Shown here in pieces: positions 17,309-25,729 of a DNA stretch of 64,000 nt (position 1 is its first letter; each line of letters opens with the position of its first letter). The translations under genes and the position numbers were made by a program. The DNA is from an uncultured Alphaproteobacteria bacterium. Its GTDB lineage: Bacteria; Pseudomonadota; Alphaproteobacteria; HIMB59. Under the pieces are notes generated by a model. That model saw only the letters and a list, made by a program, of their open reading frames with translations, had not been told where the DNA came from and ran no database searches. Where the stretch lies: the NCBI GenBank assembly GCA_902526965.1, contig CABZMT010000003.1, positions 1 to 64,000 of the forward strand. The letters run 5' to 3'.

Positions 17309-17818
17309 TAAAGACCCACCATCATTAAGTTTTTGTTCAGTATGACGATATCCTCTTTCCTCTAAATAAGGGGTTAAATCTTTAAAGTTTATATATGTAA
17401 AAGCTGGTATACCTTCGTTAAACGTAAGAGGTTCAATAGTAATAAAAATCTCATCAATTAAGTCAGCATATAAAAAATAGTCGTGAACGCTAGTTCCTCC
17501 TAATACTAAAACACTTTCTTGGCAAAGATCTTGAAATTCTTCCCACTGATTAAAGTCTGGGTTAAAATAGAATTGATTAATAGAATTTTTTATTTGTTTA
17601 ATTTCTTGGTATTTTCTTGAAAAGATAACTCTTGATCTAGTGTCATTAGGATTTAATTCATGAGTTTTCCTACCCATTACCTGCCACTTATGATTCTTAA
17701 TTAGGGTATTTAGGTGAATTTTATCTTCATGGCTTGTCCATTCAAATGGATTATCTCCGGAGTATTTCGCAATAAAACCATCGCTTGAACACGCGAATGC
17801 TAGGGTATATTTAATCAT
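17285..17818 (-). CDS. Dihydrofolate reductase-fold protein (RibD C-terminal/DHFR family)
   Basis: It is 177 residues. The N-terminus IKYTLAFACSSDGFIA, the NADPH-loop region WQVMGRKTHEL, and LVLGGTSVHDYFLYADLIDE mark the DHFR/RibD-C superfamily. The GGTSVHDYFLYADLIDEI block resembles RibD-C-like reductases more than classical FolA. It could reduce dihydrofolate, a riboflavin intermediate or another pterin. Lying next to the formate and molybdopterin genes makes a folate or pterin role attractive but unproven. Confidence 0.75.
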   Translation of the reverse strand: MIKYTLAFACSSDGFIAKYSGDNPFEWTSHEDKIHLNTLIKNHKWQVMGRKTHELNPNDTRSRVIFSRKYQEIKQIKNSINQFYFNPDFNQWEEFQDLCQESVLVLGGTSVHDYFLYADLIDEIFITIEPLTFNEGIPAFTYINFKDLTPYLEERGYRHTEQKLNDGGSLLVSFSKT

Positions 17819-17839
17819 TAATTTATTTTATTAATTTTA

Positions 17840-17847
17840 AGTATAAT
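17840..17847. promoter_or_regulatory. Overlapping divergent -10 elements
   Basis: In the 44-base gap between the DHFR-fold gene and the TauE/SafE gene, TATAAT (plus, 17842-17847) overlaps TATACT on the minus strand (17840-17845). Each lies 15-25 bases from its gene's ATG, so both leaders would be very short and lack a Shine-Dalgarno. No convincing -35 is visible on either side. Confidence 0.35.
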
Positions 17848-17862
17848 ATTTTTAAACAATAT

Positions 17863-18765
17863 ATGAATTTTTACCTACCTATTGCAGAAATATCTATAAA
17901 TATTTATATATTAATTTCCCTTGGTATTGGAATAGGTTTTATTTCTGGACTATTTGGTATTGGTGGGGGATTTATATCCTCCCCTTTATTGATATTAGTT
18001 GGAATACCTCCAGCAGTTGCAGTTGGAACTACTACTGTTCAAGTATTTGCTTCTACTTCAACAGGAGTAGTAAGTCATTTTCAAAGAAAAAATATAGATT
18101 ACCAAATGGGTGTAACAATGGTTATTGGAGGATTATTTGGAACATTTTTTGGAGTGTTAGTCTTAAATAACCTGAAAAATATTGGCTTAATAGATAATTA
18201 TTTGAATAGCATATATATCGTCCTATTAATCATTACTGCTACTTTTATTCTATACGAAACTGCAAAAGTTAATATTGTTCATAAAGATAAAAAATTTAAA
18301 TTGCATCAGCACTCTTGGATACACGGTCTTCCATTAAAATTTAAATATAGAAAATCAAAGTTATATATAAGTATTTTAGCTCCTTTATTTATAGGTTTTC
18401 TTATTGGAGTATTGACTGGTCTAACTGGGATAGGTGGGGGTTTTATACTTATACCTTGTATGATTTATCTTTTAGGAATGAAAACAATTTCAGTCATAGG
18501 AACGTCATTATTTAATATCACGATAGTGTCTTTTGTATCTTTGTTTTTGCAAATTTATATTAATCAAAATATAGATTTTGTATTAGCATTAGTTTTAATA
18601 ATAAGTAGTTCTATTGGTGCTGCAGTTGCATCAAGAATAGTTGATTTACTTGATCAAGAAAATTTAAAAGTCACATTTGGAATGCTTTTATTAATTATTT
18701 CTTCTTTTTTAGCATATGATTTATTTAGAACTCCTGAAAATCTATTTATTATCAATTATGTATAA
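17863..18765 (+). CDS. TauE/SafE (TSUP) family membrane transporter
   Basis: It is a 300-residue polytopic inner-membrane protein with about eight helices in two repeated halves. The family's glycine motif occurs in each half: FISGLFGIGGGFISSPLL near residue 33 and GVLTGLTGIGGGFILIP near residue 190. Members export small anions such as sulfite or sulfoacetate. The substrate here is unknown. It overlaps the next gene by eight bases and starts a co-directional string (Alph_Pro_TM, Usp, DUF2256) that suggests one functional unit. Confidence 0.9.
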   Translation: MNFYLPIAEISINIYILISLGIGIGFISGLFGIGGGFISSPLLILVGIPPAVAVGTTTVQVFASTSTGVVSHFQRKNIDYQMGVTMVIGGLFGTFFGVLVLNNLKNIGLIDNYLNSIYIVLLIITATFILYETAKVNIVHKDKKFKLHQHSWIHGLPLKFKYRKSKLYISILAPLFIGFLIGVLTGLTGIGGGFILIPCMIYLLGMKTISVIGTSLFNITIVSFVSLFLQIYINQNIDFVLALVLIISSSIGAAVASRIVDLLDQENLKVTFGMLLLIISSFLAYDLFRTPENLFIINYV

Positions 18766-19435
18766 ATTCATCTTAATTATTTTATTATTTTCTAAAATTT
18801 CTTTTGCATCTAATTTTTCTTTAGATGAATTTGACATTGAAATAAATTCAAATTTTTTAGGTAAAGAAGTGGTGTTGTTTGGTAACAAAGATAAAGAAAG
18901 TAGTATCATTTTTATTTTTGAGGGAGAAGATAAGGAGGCTAAATTAACAACTAAGGTCAAAGAAGGTTATTTATGGATCAACAAAACTCGAAGTTTAAAT
19001 AATCAACCAAGTTTTTTTGCTATCTTTACTACCCCAAAAAAAACTTTAAATGAAATACTTCTATTATCGACTTTAAAAGATAAACATCCGCTAATAAGTA
19101 ACCCTTCTGTAAGCCTATATGAAATCAGAAAAGCAATGAAAAGTAAAAATTTGTACATTGAGGAGGAACTTGAAAACTTAAATGGAAATTTGTTTTTAAA
19201 AAAATTTCTCATACCAGATAATATATCACCAGGAAATATTAAAGTTTATATGTATGAATTAAAAAATGATCAAATCATAAAAATGTCTTCAAAAAATTTA
19301 ATAATAAAAAAAGGTGGTATCTCATTTAAATTAGAAGAGTTATTAAAAAAAGAGTCTTTTATTTACATTTTTATTTTAATTGTAATTTCATTATTGCTAA
19401 GTTTATTAACCAATCTAATATTTAGAAGAAAATGA
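18758..19435 (+). CDS. Alph_Pro_TM (TIGR02186-type) membrane-anchored periplasmic protein
   Basis: It is 225 residues from the ATG at 18758. An earlier in-frame start lies well inside the TauE/SafE gene and is rejected. A signal peptide (residues 1-17, ending ISFA) is followed by a periplasmic domain with the family-like stretch FLGKEVVLFGNKD and GYLWINKT, and a single C-terminal helix (about 200-220) with a basic tail. The family is known mainly as an uncharacterised alphaproteobacterial companion of TauE/SafE transporters, which is exactly the context here. Function unknown. Confidence 0.85.
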   Translation: MYKFILIILLFSKISFASNFSLDEFDIEINSNFLGKEVVLFGNKDKESSIIFIFEGEDKEAKLTTKVKEGYLWINKTRSLNNQPSFFAIFTTPKKTLNEILLLSTLKDKHPLISNPSVSLYEIRKAMKSKNLYIEEELENLNGNLFLKKFLIPDNISPGNIKVYMYELKNDQIIKMSSKNLIIKKGGISFKLEELLKKESFIYIFILIVISLLLSLLTNLIFRRK

Positions 19436-19911
19436 AAAAATTTAATAATAGAAATTATTTTGTTGTAATTGATCAAAGTGAAGAGATGTGGACTGCTGTT
19501 AAGTTTGCTGTAAGAAGGGCAAAAGTAACAAAATCAAGTATTACAACAGTGAGTTTCATTCAAAGTGTCAGTGAGGGTATGATGCTTACATCATTAACTG
19601 AAAAAATTTTAGATAAAGACCAAATTGAAACTGAAAAGCTAAAACATAAAGAAGTTCAAAGCTTCATATTCGAAAAATCTAAAATTAAAGCAAAATCTGA
19701 GATATTTAAGTTTAATGAAATCGATGAATTTGTAAATTTTTTGAATAAATATTCATCTAACTCAACGATTGTTCTTGCAACAAGTAAGGATATTGGGAAG
19801 CCAGGTCCACTTATTGATAAATTAATATATGAAAAATCAAGTTCGTTACATTGTCCTCTTGTCATTATTAATGGTAATCTTGAAGATAAAGAGATTGAGA
19901 AGATAATTTAA
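19432..19911 (+). CDS. Universal stress protein (UspA) family
   Basis: It is 159 residues with a Rossmann-like UspA fold: the N-terminal strand NYFVVIDQSEEMWTAVKFA and the C-terminal CPLVIINGN. The usual ATP-binding G-x2-G-x9-G-S motif is degraded to GKPGPLIDKL without the following G-S, so ATP binding is doubtful. It starts in an ATGA overlap with the preceding gene. Its TAA stop is followed at once, in the same frame, by the DUF2256 coding sequence. Confidence 0.85.
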   Translation: MKKFNNRNYFVVIDQSEEMWTAVKFAVRRAKVTKSSITTVSFIQSVSEGMMLTSLTEKILDKDQIETEKLKHKEVQSFIFEKSKIKAKSEIFKFNEIDEFVNFLNKYSSNSTIVLATSKDIGKPGPLIDKLIYEKSSSLHCPLVIINGNLEDKEIEKII

Positions 19912-20055
19912 CTGAATAAAAAAGAATTTAAAATCTGTTTGGTCTGCCAAAGACCTTTTAATTGGAGAAAAAAATGGGAAAAAGTATGGAATGATGTTAA
20001 ATATTGTTCAGAAAAATGCCGAAGGTCAAAATCAAAAATAATAGAGAAAAAATAG
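19912..20055 (+). CDS. DUF2256 small zinc-finger-like protein, non-ATG start
   Basis: It is 47 codons. The peptide contains [18 protein letters not shown] and [12 protein letters not shown], an excellent match to the DUF2256 pattern: a C-x2-C pair, the P-F-x-W-R-K-K-W core, and a C-x3-C pair (Cys9, 12, 32, 36). There is no ATG, GTG or TTG between the Usp stop and the first cysteine. The first codon after TAA is CTG, in the same frame as Usp. Initiation is therefore at CTG or by readthrough of the Usp stop. The last 40 bases overlap pyrE in another frame. Function of the family is unknown; four cysteines suggest a metal site. Confidence 0.85.
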   Translation: MNKKEFKICLVCQRPFNWRKKWEKVWNDVKYCSEKCRRSKSKIIEKK

Positions 20056-20660
20056 CAAACTTACTTTTAAGTATTGGTTGCGTTAATATAAATTTCAAAA
20101 AAAAATTTACCTTAACTTCTGGTAAAAAAAGTCCAGTTTATGTTGATTGTAGAAAGCTTATCTCTTTTCCTAAAGAAAGAGAAATTATTATCAATGAGAT
20201 AAGTAAACAAATTAAATCTAAATATAAAAAAAGTTCTACTATTATAGCAGGTGGTGAAACTGCAGGAATCCCCTACTCTTCATTTCTTTGTCAGAAGATG
20301 AAGAATCCAATGATTTATATAAGAAAGAGCCCTAAAGGATTTGGAAAAGGAAAACTAATTGAAGGGGATTTTAAAAAAAATTCTCATTCAATTTTAGTTG
20401 AGGATATGGCTACTGATGGAGTTAGTAAATTACACTTCATAAAGGCTTTAAGACAAAATGATCTCAAAGTAAAAGACATATATGTAATTTTTTTCTATGG
20501 CATATACCCTAATGCAAAAAAAAATATGTCAAAAATGAAGGTTAATTTAAATTATCTTGCAACTTGGCAAGATATATTAAACGTATCTCCAAATTATATT
20601 TCAAACGATGATTATTTAAAGTTAGAGAGCTATTTATCTTATATAAAAAATGGAAAATAG
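20016..20660 (+). CDS. pyrE: Orotate phosphoribosyltransferase
   Basis: PyrE converts orotate and PRPP to OMP in pyrimidine synthesis. It is 214 residues from the ATG at 20016; a TTG four codons earlier also exists. The substrate loop [20 protein letters not shown] and the PRPP-binding segment [16 protein letters not shown] are as in alphaproteobacterial PyrE. The start lies inside the DUF2256 gene (40 bases shared, different frame). The carAB genes for the first pathway step are elsewhere in the window, at 51346-55717. Confidence 0.92.
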   Translation: MPKVKIKNNREKIANLLLSIGCVNINFKKKFTLTSGKKSPVYVDCRKLISFPKEREIIINEISKQIKSKYKKSSTIIAGGETAGIPYSSFLCQKMKNPMIYIRKSPKGFGKGKLIEGDFKKNSHSILVEDMATDGVSKLHFIKALRQNDLKVKDIYVIFFYGIYPNAKKNMSKMKVNLNYLATWQDILNVSPNYISNDDYLKLESYLSYIKNGK

Positions 20661-21108
20661 AGTAATAAGTATTGTATCAGGTGGTTTTGACCCCATTCAT
20701 CCTGGACATATCATGATGATGAAAGATTGTCTTAAGTTTTCTAATTATTTAATAGTTGGTGTTAATTCTAATAAATGGTTGATAAATAAAAAAGGTAACT
20801 ACTTTATGGATATCCGGCATAGAATATATGTTGTGAGTTGCTTAAATGTTGTCAACGAAACTATGGAATTTGAAGATGATGATAAGGGAAGTGCTAATAA
20901 CTTATTAATAAAAATTAGAAATAAATATTCAAATAATAAAATTATATTTGCAAATGGAGGAGATAGATCAGACCCTTCTAAAATTTTAGAGTTTGAAACA
21001 GCTAAACAATACAATATTGATTTGAAGTTTGGAATAGGGGGTAGTCACAAAGAGTCATCTAGTTCTGATTTATTGAAACGATGGAGTGAATACTCAAAAA
21101 AAATTTAA
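20650..21108 (+). CDS. Cytidylyltransferase/adenylyltransferase-like protein
   Basis: It is 152 residues of the HIGH nucleotidyltransferase superfamily. The N-terminal GGFDPIHPGHIMMMKD has the H-x-G-H site, and FANGGDRSDP and SSSSDLLKRW occupy the positions of the family's later binding motifs. It resembles RfaE-domain-II or glycerol-phosphate cytidylyltransferases, which activate sugars or alcohols with CTP or ATP. The substrate is not predictable. It overlaps pyrE by 11 bases and the convergent pdxH by four. Confidence 0.8.
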   Translation: MENRVISIVSGGFDPIHPGHIMMMKDCLKFSNYLIVGVNSNKWLINKKGNYFMDIRHRIYVVSCLNVVNETMEFEDDDKGSANNLLIKIRNKYSNNKIIFANGGDRSDPSKILEFETAKQYNIDLKFGIGGSHKESSSSDLLKRWSEYSKKI

Positions 21109-21692
21109 GGGCTAAGGGTATAGCTAACCCAATCATCATTATTTAGTTCAAACACTTCTCTTTTGTGAATTCTGTGGGGCATATCCTCCCAAAACTCTAT
21201 TTTTGAATATTTGACTATAAATCCACCCCAGTAATCTGGACGAGGAAAATCATTACTTTCAGGATACTTACGTTTGTAAAATTCGATTTTATCTTCTAAA
21301 TCACTTCTTGAGTTTAAAATCTTTGATTGATTTGAAGCCCAGGCACCTATCCTACTTAAATAGTGTCTAGAATTAAAATATTTATCAGATATTTCTTTTG
21401 ATACTTTTTCAACTTTGCCCTCTATTCTGATTTGTCTTAGCAGTGACTTCCAATGAAAATTTAAGCAAACATTGGTATTTCTTAAAATGTCATTTCCTTT
21501 GTTGCTTTTGTAGTTAGTATAAAAAATAAAACCAGCATCGCTATAATCCTTTAATAAAACCATCCTTGAATGAGGAGAATTATTATCATCAACTGTTGAA
21601 AGACACATTGCATTAGGATCATTGATCTCCTTTTCTGTGGCTAAATCAAACCATTCTTTAAACTTAATAATTGGATTTAATTTATCTGACAT
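21105..21692 (-). CDS. pdxH: Pyridoxine/pyridoxamine 5'-phosphate oxidase
   Basis: PdxH is an FMN enzyme that makes pyridoxal phosphate. It is 195 residues, slightly short of the usual 200-215. SPHSRMVLLKDYSDAGFIFYTNYKSNKG covers the FMN-binding region (in pieces: RMVLLK, FYTNYKSNKG). The C-terminal HRIHKREVF lies in the dimer and substrate region. The last residues TLSP correspond to the family's terminal L-x-P. It is a single gene read towards the nucleotidyltransferase. Confidence 0.93.
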   Translation of the reverse strand: MSDKLNPIIKFKEWFDLATEKEINDPNAMCLSTVDDNNSPHSRMVLLKDYSDAGFIFYTNYKSNKGNDILRNTNVCLNFHWKSLLRQIRIEGKVEKVSKEISDKYFNSRHYLSRIGAWASNQSKILNSRSDLEDKIEFYKRKYPESNDFPRPDYWGGFIVKYSKIEFWEDMPHRIHKREVFELNNDDWVSYTLSP

Positions 21693-21723
21693 GGTATGAG
21701 TATTATATTAGTTTTAGCAAAAA

Positions 21724-22545
21724 ATGGATTTAAAAAATAAAAAAGGACTAATTATGGGAGTAGCCAATGATAAGTCTATAGCATGGGGCATTGCTCAACA
21801 ATGTGCGAAATTTGGTGCAGATTTAGCTTTCACTTATCAAAATGATCTTTTATTGAAAAGAATAGACCCTTTAGCTAAATCTGTTGATTCTGACCTATTG
21901 ATACAATGTGATGTAAGTGATGAAGGCTCAGTTAAAAGAGCTTTTGATCAAATCAAAAATGAATGGGGAAAATTAGATTTTTTTGTTCATGCAGTTGCCT
22001 TTGCAGATAAAAATGAATTAAGAGGTAAGTATGTAAATACTTCAAAAGAAAATTTCATAAATAGTTTAAATATATCTTGCTATTCATTTACTGAGTCTTG
22101 TAAATATTGTTATGAGTTAATGGATGAAGGAGGAAGTATTTTGACTTTAACTTATTATGGAGCAGAACAAGTTATGCCCCACTATAATGTAATGGGTGTT
22201 GCCAAATCAGCATTAGAGGCATCTGTTAAATATTTAGCTGTAGATATGGGAGATAAAAATATTAGAGTCAATGCGATATCTGCTGGCCCAATTAAAACTC
22301 TTGCGGCATCTGGTATTGGTGATTTTAGGTTTATTTTAAAATGGAATGAACTTAACTCTCCATTAAAGAGAAATGTAACTCTAGAAGACGTCGGTAATAC
22401 TGGTACATATCTTTTAAGTGATCTTTCTTCTGGCGTAACTGGTGAAATTCACCATGTTGATTGCGGTTATCATACTGTTGGAATGGTAGCTGTAGATGAA
22501 GCTGAAGGAGTAGCAGGGTTGTTAAATGAGTTTAGCAATAAATAA
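21724..22545 (+). CDS. fabI: Enoyl-ACP reductase FabI
   Basis: FabI performs the last reduction in each round of fatty-acid elongation. It is 273 residues, normal. The dinucleotide region reads GLIMGVANDKSIAWGIA, and the active-site Tyr/Lys lie in YNVMGVAKSALEA (Y-x6-K). SAGPIKTLAASGIGDF is the substrate loop. It is divergent from pdxH with a 31-base gap, and followed by aroC after seven bases. Confidence 0.97.
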   Translation: MDLKNKKGLIMGVANDKSIAWGIAQQCAKFGADLAFTYQNDLLLKRIDPLAKSVDSDLLIQCDVSDEGSVKRAFDQIKNEWGKLDFFVHAVAFADKNELRGKYVNTSKENFINSLNISCYSFTESCKYCYELMDEGGSILTLTYYGAEQVMPHYNVMGVAKSALEASVKYLAVDMGDKNIRVNAISAGPIKTLAASGIGDFRFILKWNELNSPLKRNVTLEDVGNTGTYLLSDLSSGVTGEIHHVDCGYHTVGMVAVDEAEGVAGLLNEFSNK

Positions 22546-22552
22546 TTAAACT

Positions 22553-23635
22553 ATGTCACACAATTCTTTTGGTAATTTATTAAGGTTTACTACATGGGGG
22601 GAGAGCCATGGAGAGGCTATAGGATGTATAGTAGATGGTTTTCCATCGGGAATAACAATTGATACTAAATTTATCCAATCCAAGTTAAATTTGAGAAAAC
22701 CTGGCCAATCAAAATATACTACTCAAAGAAAAGAAAAAGATGAAGTTAAGCTTCTTTCAGGTGTCTTTGAAGGTAAGAGCACAGGTGCCCCTATTTCAAT
22801 GATTATTCATAACACAGATCACAGAAGTAAAGATTATTCAGATATTAAAAATAAATTTAGACCTGGACATGCTGACTATACTTATTTTATGAAATACAAA
22901 AATTATGATTACAGGGGTGGTGGAAGATCCAGTGCAAGAGAAACAGCTATGAGAGTTGCTGCTGGAGCCTTAGCTGAATTGCTTCTTAAAAAATATTGCC
23001 GTAATAAATTAAAAGTAACAAGTGCAGTTATACAAATAGGAAATGAAAAAATTAGTGATAAAACCTGGAATAATAGCTTTATAGATAAAAATCCATTTTT
23101 CTCACCTAACAAGACTATAGTAAAAAAATGGGAAGAATTAATTTTTTTTCATCGAAAAAATGGTTCTTCACTTGGTGCAATAATAGAAGTAAGAGTTTCC
23201 AATTGTCCTGTGGGCATTGGGGAACCAATTTATCAAAAACTTGACTCAGAAATATCAAAAGCAATTATGGGTATTAATGCAGTAAAAGGAATTGAATTTG
23301 GTAGTGGATTTAATCTCGTAAATTTAGACGGAACAAATGCTTCTGATCAAATGGATCTTTATAAAAAAAATATAAGCTTTGATACTAATCATGCAGGTGG
23401 TGTTTTAGGCGGGATATCATCTGGTCAAGATATTGTATTTAGGTATGTAGTAAAACCAACGAGCTCAGTTCTAACAGAAAAAAAAACTATTACTAAAAAT
23501 TTAGAAAAGACAAAAATTAGAACTATTGGTCGTCATGACCCCTGTGTTGGCATAAGAGCAGTACCTGTTGGTATAGCAATGACAAATTTTGTATTGGCAG
23601 ACCTATATTTGATAAATAAATCTAAATCACTTTAA
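22553..23635 (+). CDS. aroC: Chorismate synthase
   Basis: AroC makes chorismate, the branch point for aromatic amino acids and folate. It is 360 residues, normal. The three signatures are present: GESHGEAIGCIVDGFPSG near the start, GGGRSSARETAMRVAAGA in the middle, and RHDPCVGIRAVPV near the end. It overlaps the convergent dxs by nine bases. Confidence 0.98.
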   Translation: MSHNSFGNLLRFTTWGESHGEAIGCIVDGFPSGITIDTKFIQSKLNLRKPGQSKYTTQRKEKDEVKLLSGVFEGKSTGAPISMIIHNTDHRSKDYSDIKNKFRPGHADYTYFMKYKNYDYRGGGRSSARETAMRVAAGALAELLLKKYCRNKLKVTSAVIQIGNEKISDKTWNNSFIDKNPFFSPNKTIVKKWEELIFFHRKNGSSLGAIIEVRVSNCPVGIGEPIYQKLDSEISKAIMGINAVKGIEFGSGFNLVNLDGTNASDQMDLYKKNISFDTNHAGGVLGGISSGQDIVFRYVVKPTSSVLTEKKTITKNLEKTKIRTIGRHDPCVGIRAVPVGIAMTNFVLADLYLINKSKSL

Positions 23636-25492
23636 AATAGAAGATATTTTATCAAACATTAATTCTTTTGAAATTCCGGATTTATTATATTGATCATCAA
23701 TATCAGATTGGTCAATAAATTCATCTTTCATAAAAAAATTTAATATTTTTGGAGTTTTATTTCTTTTATTAATTAAAAAATCATTTACCTGACTAGAAAA
23801 GCCACCTATTGCATTTTCTTCAATGGTAATAAAAATATCGTGAGTTTTGTCTAGATTTTGTATCAATTTAGTATCAATTGGTTTTGCAAATCTCATATCT
23901 ACTACAGTACAATTTAATTTATATTGATTTTTTATCATTTCATTAATCTCTAAAACTTTATTTATCCTTGTGCCCAAATTAAGAAAAGCAATTTTTTTTC
24001 CTTTTTTTAATATCTTACCTTTTCCTATTAATATTTTTTGAAAATTATTATTATTATTATATTCATGTGCAAAGTCTCTGGGGTATCTTATTGCAGAAGG
24101 TTTATTATCAATCGACAGAGCTAAATTAATCATATTTTTCAATTCTTCTCCATTAGAGGGAGCCATAATAATAAAATTAGGAAGGCAACATAGGTAACTA
24201 AGATCAAAAGATCCAGCATGTGTTGCTCCATCAGCTCCAACAAAACCTGACCTATCAATCAAGAACCTAACAGGTAAAGACTGTATCGCTATATCATGAA
24301 CAACTTGATCATATGCCCTTTGAAGAAACGTAGAATATATTGCAACAAATGGCTTTATAGATTCAGTAGTCATTCCTCCTGCAAAAGTAACAGCATGTTG
24401 TTCAGCTATACCTACATCATAAAATCTTAAAGGATATTTTTCTTGAAATTTATTTAAACCTGTTCCTGAGGGCATTGCTGCTGTTATAGCAACAATTTTT
24501 TTATCCTTTTTTGCTAATTTTAAAAGAGTGTCACTTACAACATTAGTATATGTGACAGCTTTAGACTTGTTTTGAACACCTGTTTTAACGTCAAATGACG
24601 ATACTCCATGAAATTTATCTTTAGATTGCTCAGCAGGTTTATAACCCCTCCCTTTCTGGGTTATCAAGTGTAAGAAGACAGGTCCATGAAGTTCTTTTTT
24701 CTTATATTTTTTAAACAATTGAACCAATAGCTTTAAATTATGACCGTCTACAGGACCAATATAGTTTAAACCTAATTCTTCAAATAGAGTATTACCAGTC
24801 AGATAACCTTTAAAATATCCTTCAGTTTTTTTTGCAAATTCTCCAACTTCATTTGGAAGTCTTTTAGTAAAATTTTTAATTATATCCCTAAAACTTTCAT
24901 AAGATTTTGAACTCAGTAATTTTACAAGATATTTGCTCATTGCACCAACTGGTTTAGCAATAGACATCTCATTATCATTAAGAATAATGAGAGAGTTTTT
25001 ATTTAAATGACCAAGGTTATTTAGCCCCTCAAAAGCCATACCAGCACTGATAGCTCCATCACCTATAATACTGATGACATCAAAATTTTTATTTAAAATA
25101 TCTCTTGCAGCAGTAATTCCTAAACTAGCAGAGATTGAAGTAGAACTATGTGCTGCTCCGAAAGGATCATATATGCTTTCAGATCTTTTTGTAAAACCAG
25201 ATAATCCATTTTTCTTTCTTAAAGTGTGTATTTTATTTTTTCTACCTGTAAGAATTTTATGAGGATATGTTTGGTGTCCTACGTCCCAAATAATTTTATC
25301 TCTTGGTGTATCAAAAACATAATGTAAAGCTGTTGTTAACTCTATAACTCCTAAGCTAGCTCCTAAATGGCCTCCTGTTTTGGAGACTACTTCTATTGTA
25401 TAATTCCTTAATTCATCATTTAGTTTTTGTAAATCACTAAAGGATAATTTTTTTAAATCTTTAGGGAGTTTAATTTTACTTAAAATTGACAT
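23627..25492 (-). CDS. dxs: 1-deoxy-D-xylulose-5-phosphate synthase
   Basis: Dxs condenses pyruvate and glyceraldehyde-3-phosphate, the entry to the non-mevalonate isoprenoid pathway. It is 621 residues, normal. GGHLGASLGVIELT, the TPP motif IIGDGAISAGMAFEGLNN...NDNEMSI, and the transketolase C-terminal region with GIAEQHAVTFAGG and RYPRDFA are all visible. It lies 12 bases after xseB. Alphaproteobacteria often have ispA between xseB and dxs; it is absent here. Confidence 0.98.
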   Translation of the reverse strand: MSILSKIKLPKDLKKLSFSDLQKLNDELRNYTIEVVSKTGGHLGASLGVIELTTALHYVFDTPRDKIIWDVGHQTYPHKILTGRKNKIHTLRKKNGLSGFTKRSESIYDPFGAAHSSTSISASLGITAARDILNKNFDVISIIGDGAISAGMAFEGLNNLGHLNKNSLIILNDNEMSIAKPVGAMSKYLVKLLSSKSYESFRDIIKNFTKRLPNEVGEFAKKTEGYFKGYLTGNTLFEELGLNYIGPVDGHNLKLLVQLFKKYKKKELHGPVFLHLITQKGRGYKPAEQSKDKFHGVSSFDVKTGVQNKSKAVTYTNVVSDTLLKLAKKDKKIVAITAAMPSGTGLNKFQEKYPLRFYDVGIAEQHAVTFAGGMTTESIKPFVAIYSTFLQRAYDQVVHDIAIQSLPVRFLIDRSGFVGADGATHAGSFDLSYLCCLPNFIIMAPSNGEELKNMINLALSIDNKPSAIRYPRDFAHEYNNNNNFQKILIGKGKILKKGKKIAFLNLGTRINKVLEINEMIKNQYKLNCTVVDMRFAKPIDTKLIQNLDKTHDIFITIEENAIGGFSSQVNDFLINKRNKTPKILNFFMKDEFIDQSDIDDQYNKSGISKELMFDKISSILK

Positions 25493-25504
25493 TTAAATTT
25501 TAAG

Positions 25505-25729
25505 TTATTTAAATTCAGATGAACTTAAAGACTTATTTTTCTTTACAATTTTATCTATTTTAAGCTTTGCAGATTTAAGTTTTTCTTCACAAAACTCTTT
25601 TAATTCTATTCCCTCTTCAAATAATTTAATACTATCCTCAAGAGGAGTATCTTCATTTTCTAATAAATCAGATATTTCCTCTAATCTTTTTAGTGCACTT
25701 TCAAAATTATTTTCTTTATTTTTATTCAT
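25505..25729 (-). CDS. xseB: Exodeoxyribonuclease VII small subunit
   Basis: XseB binds XseA to form exonuclease VII. It is 74 residues from the ATG at 25727-25729 (MNKNKENNFESALKRLEEI). A TTG four codons earlier is possible but unnecessary. The family pattern FESALKRLEEISDLLENEDTPLEDSI (split here: FESALKRLEEI, PLEDSIKLFEEG) is clear. The start overlaps the end of the HDAC-like gene by eight bases. xseA is not in the window. Confidence 0.93.
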   Translation of the reverse strand: MNKNKENNFESALKRLEEISDLLENEDTPLEDSIKLFEEGIELKEFCEEKLKSAKLKIDKIVKKNKSLSSSEFK

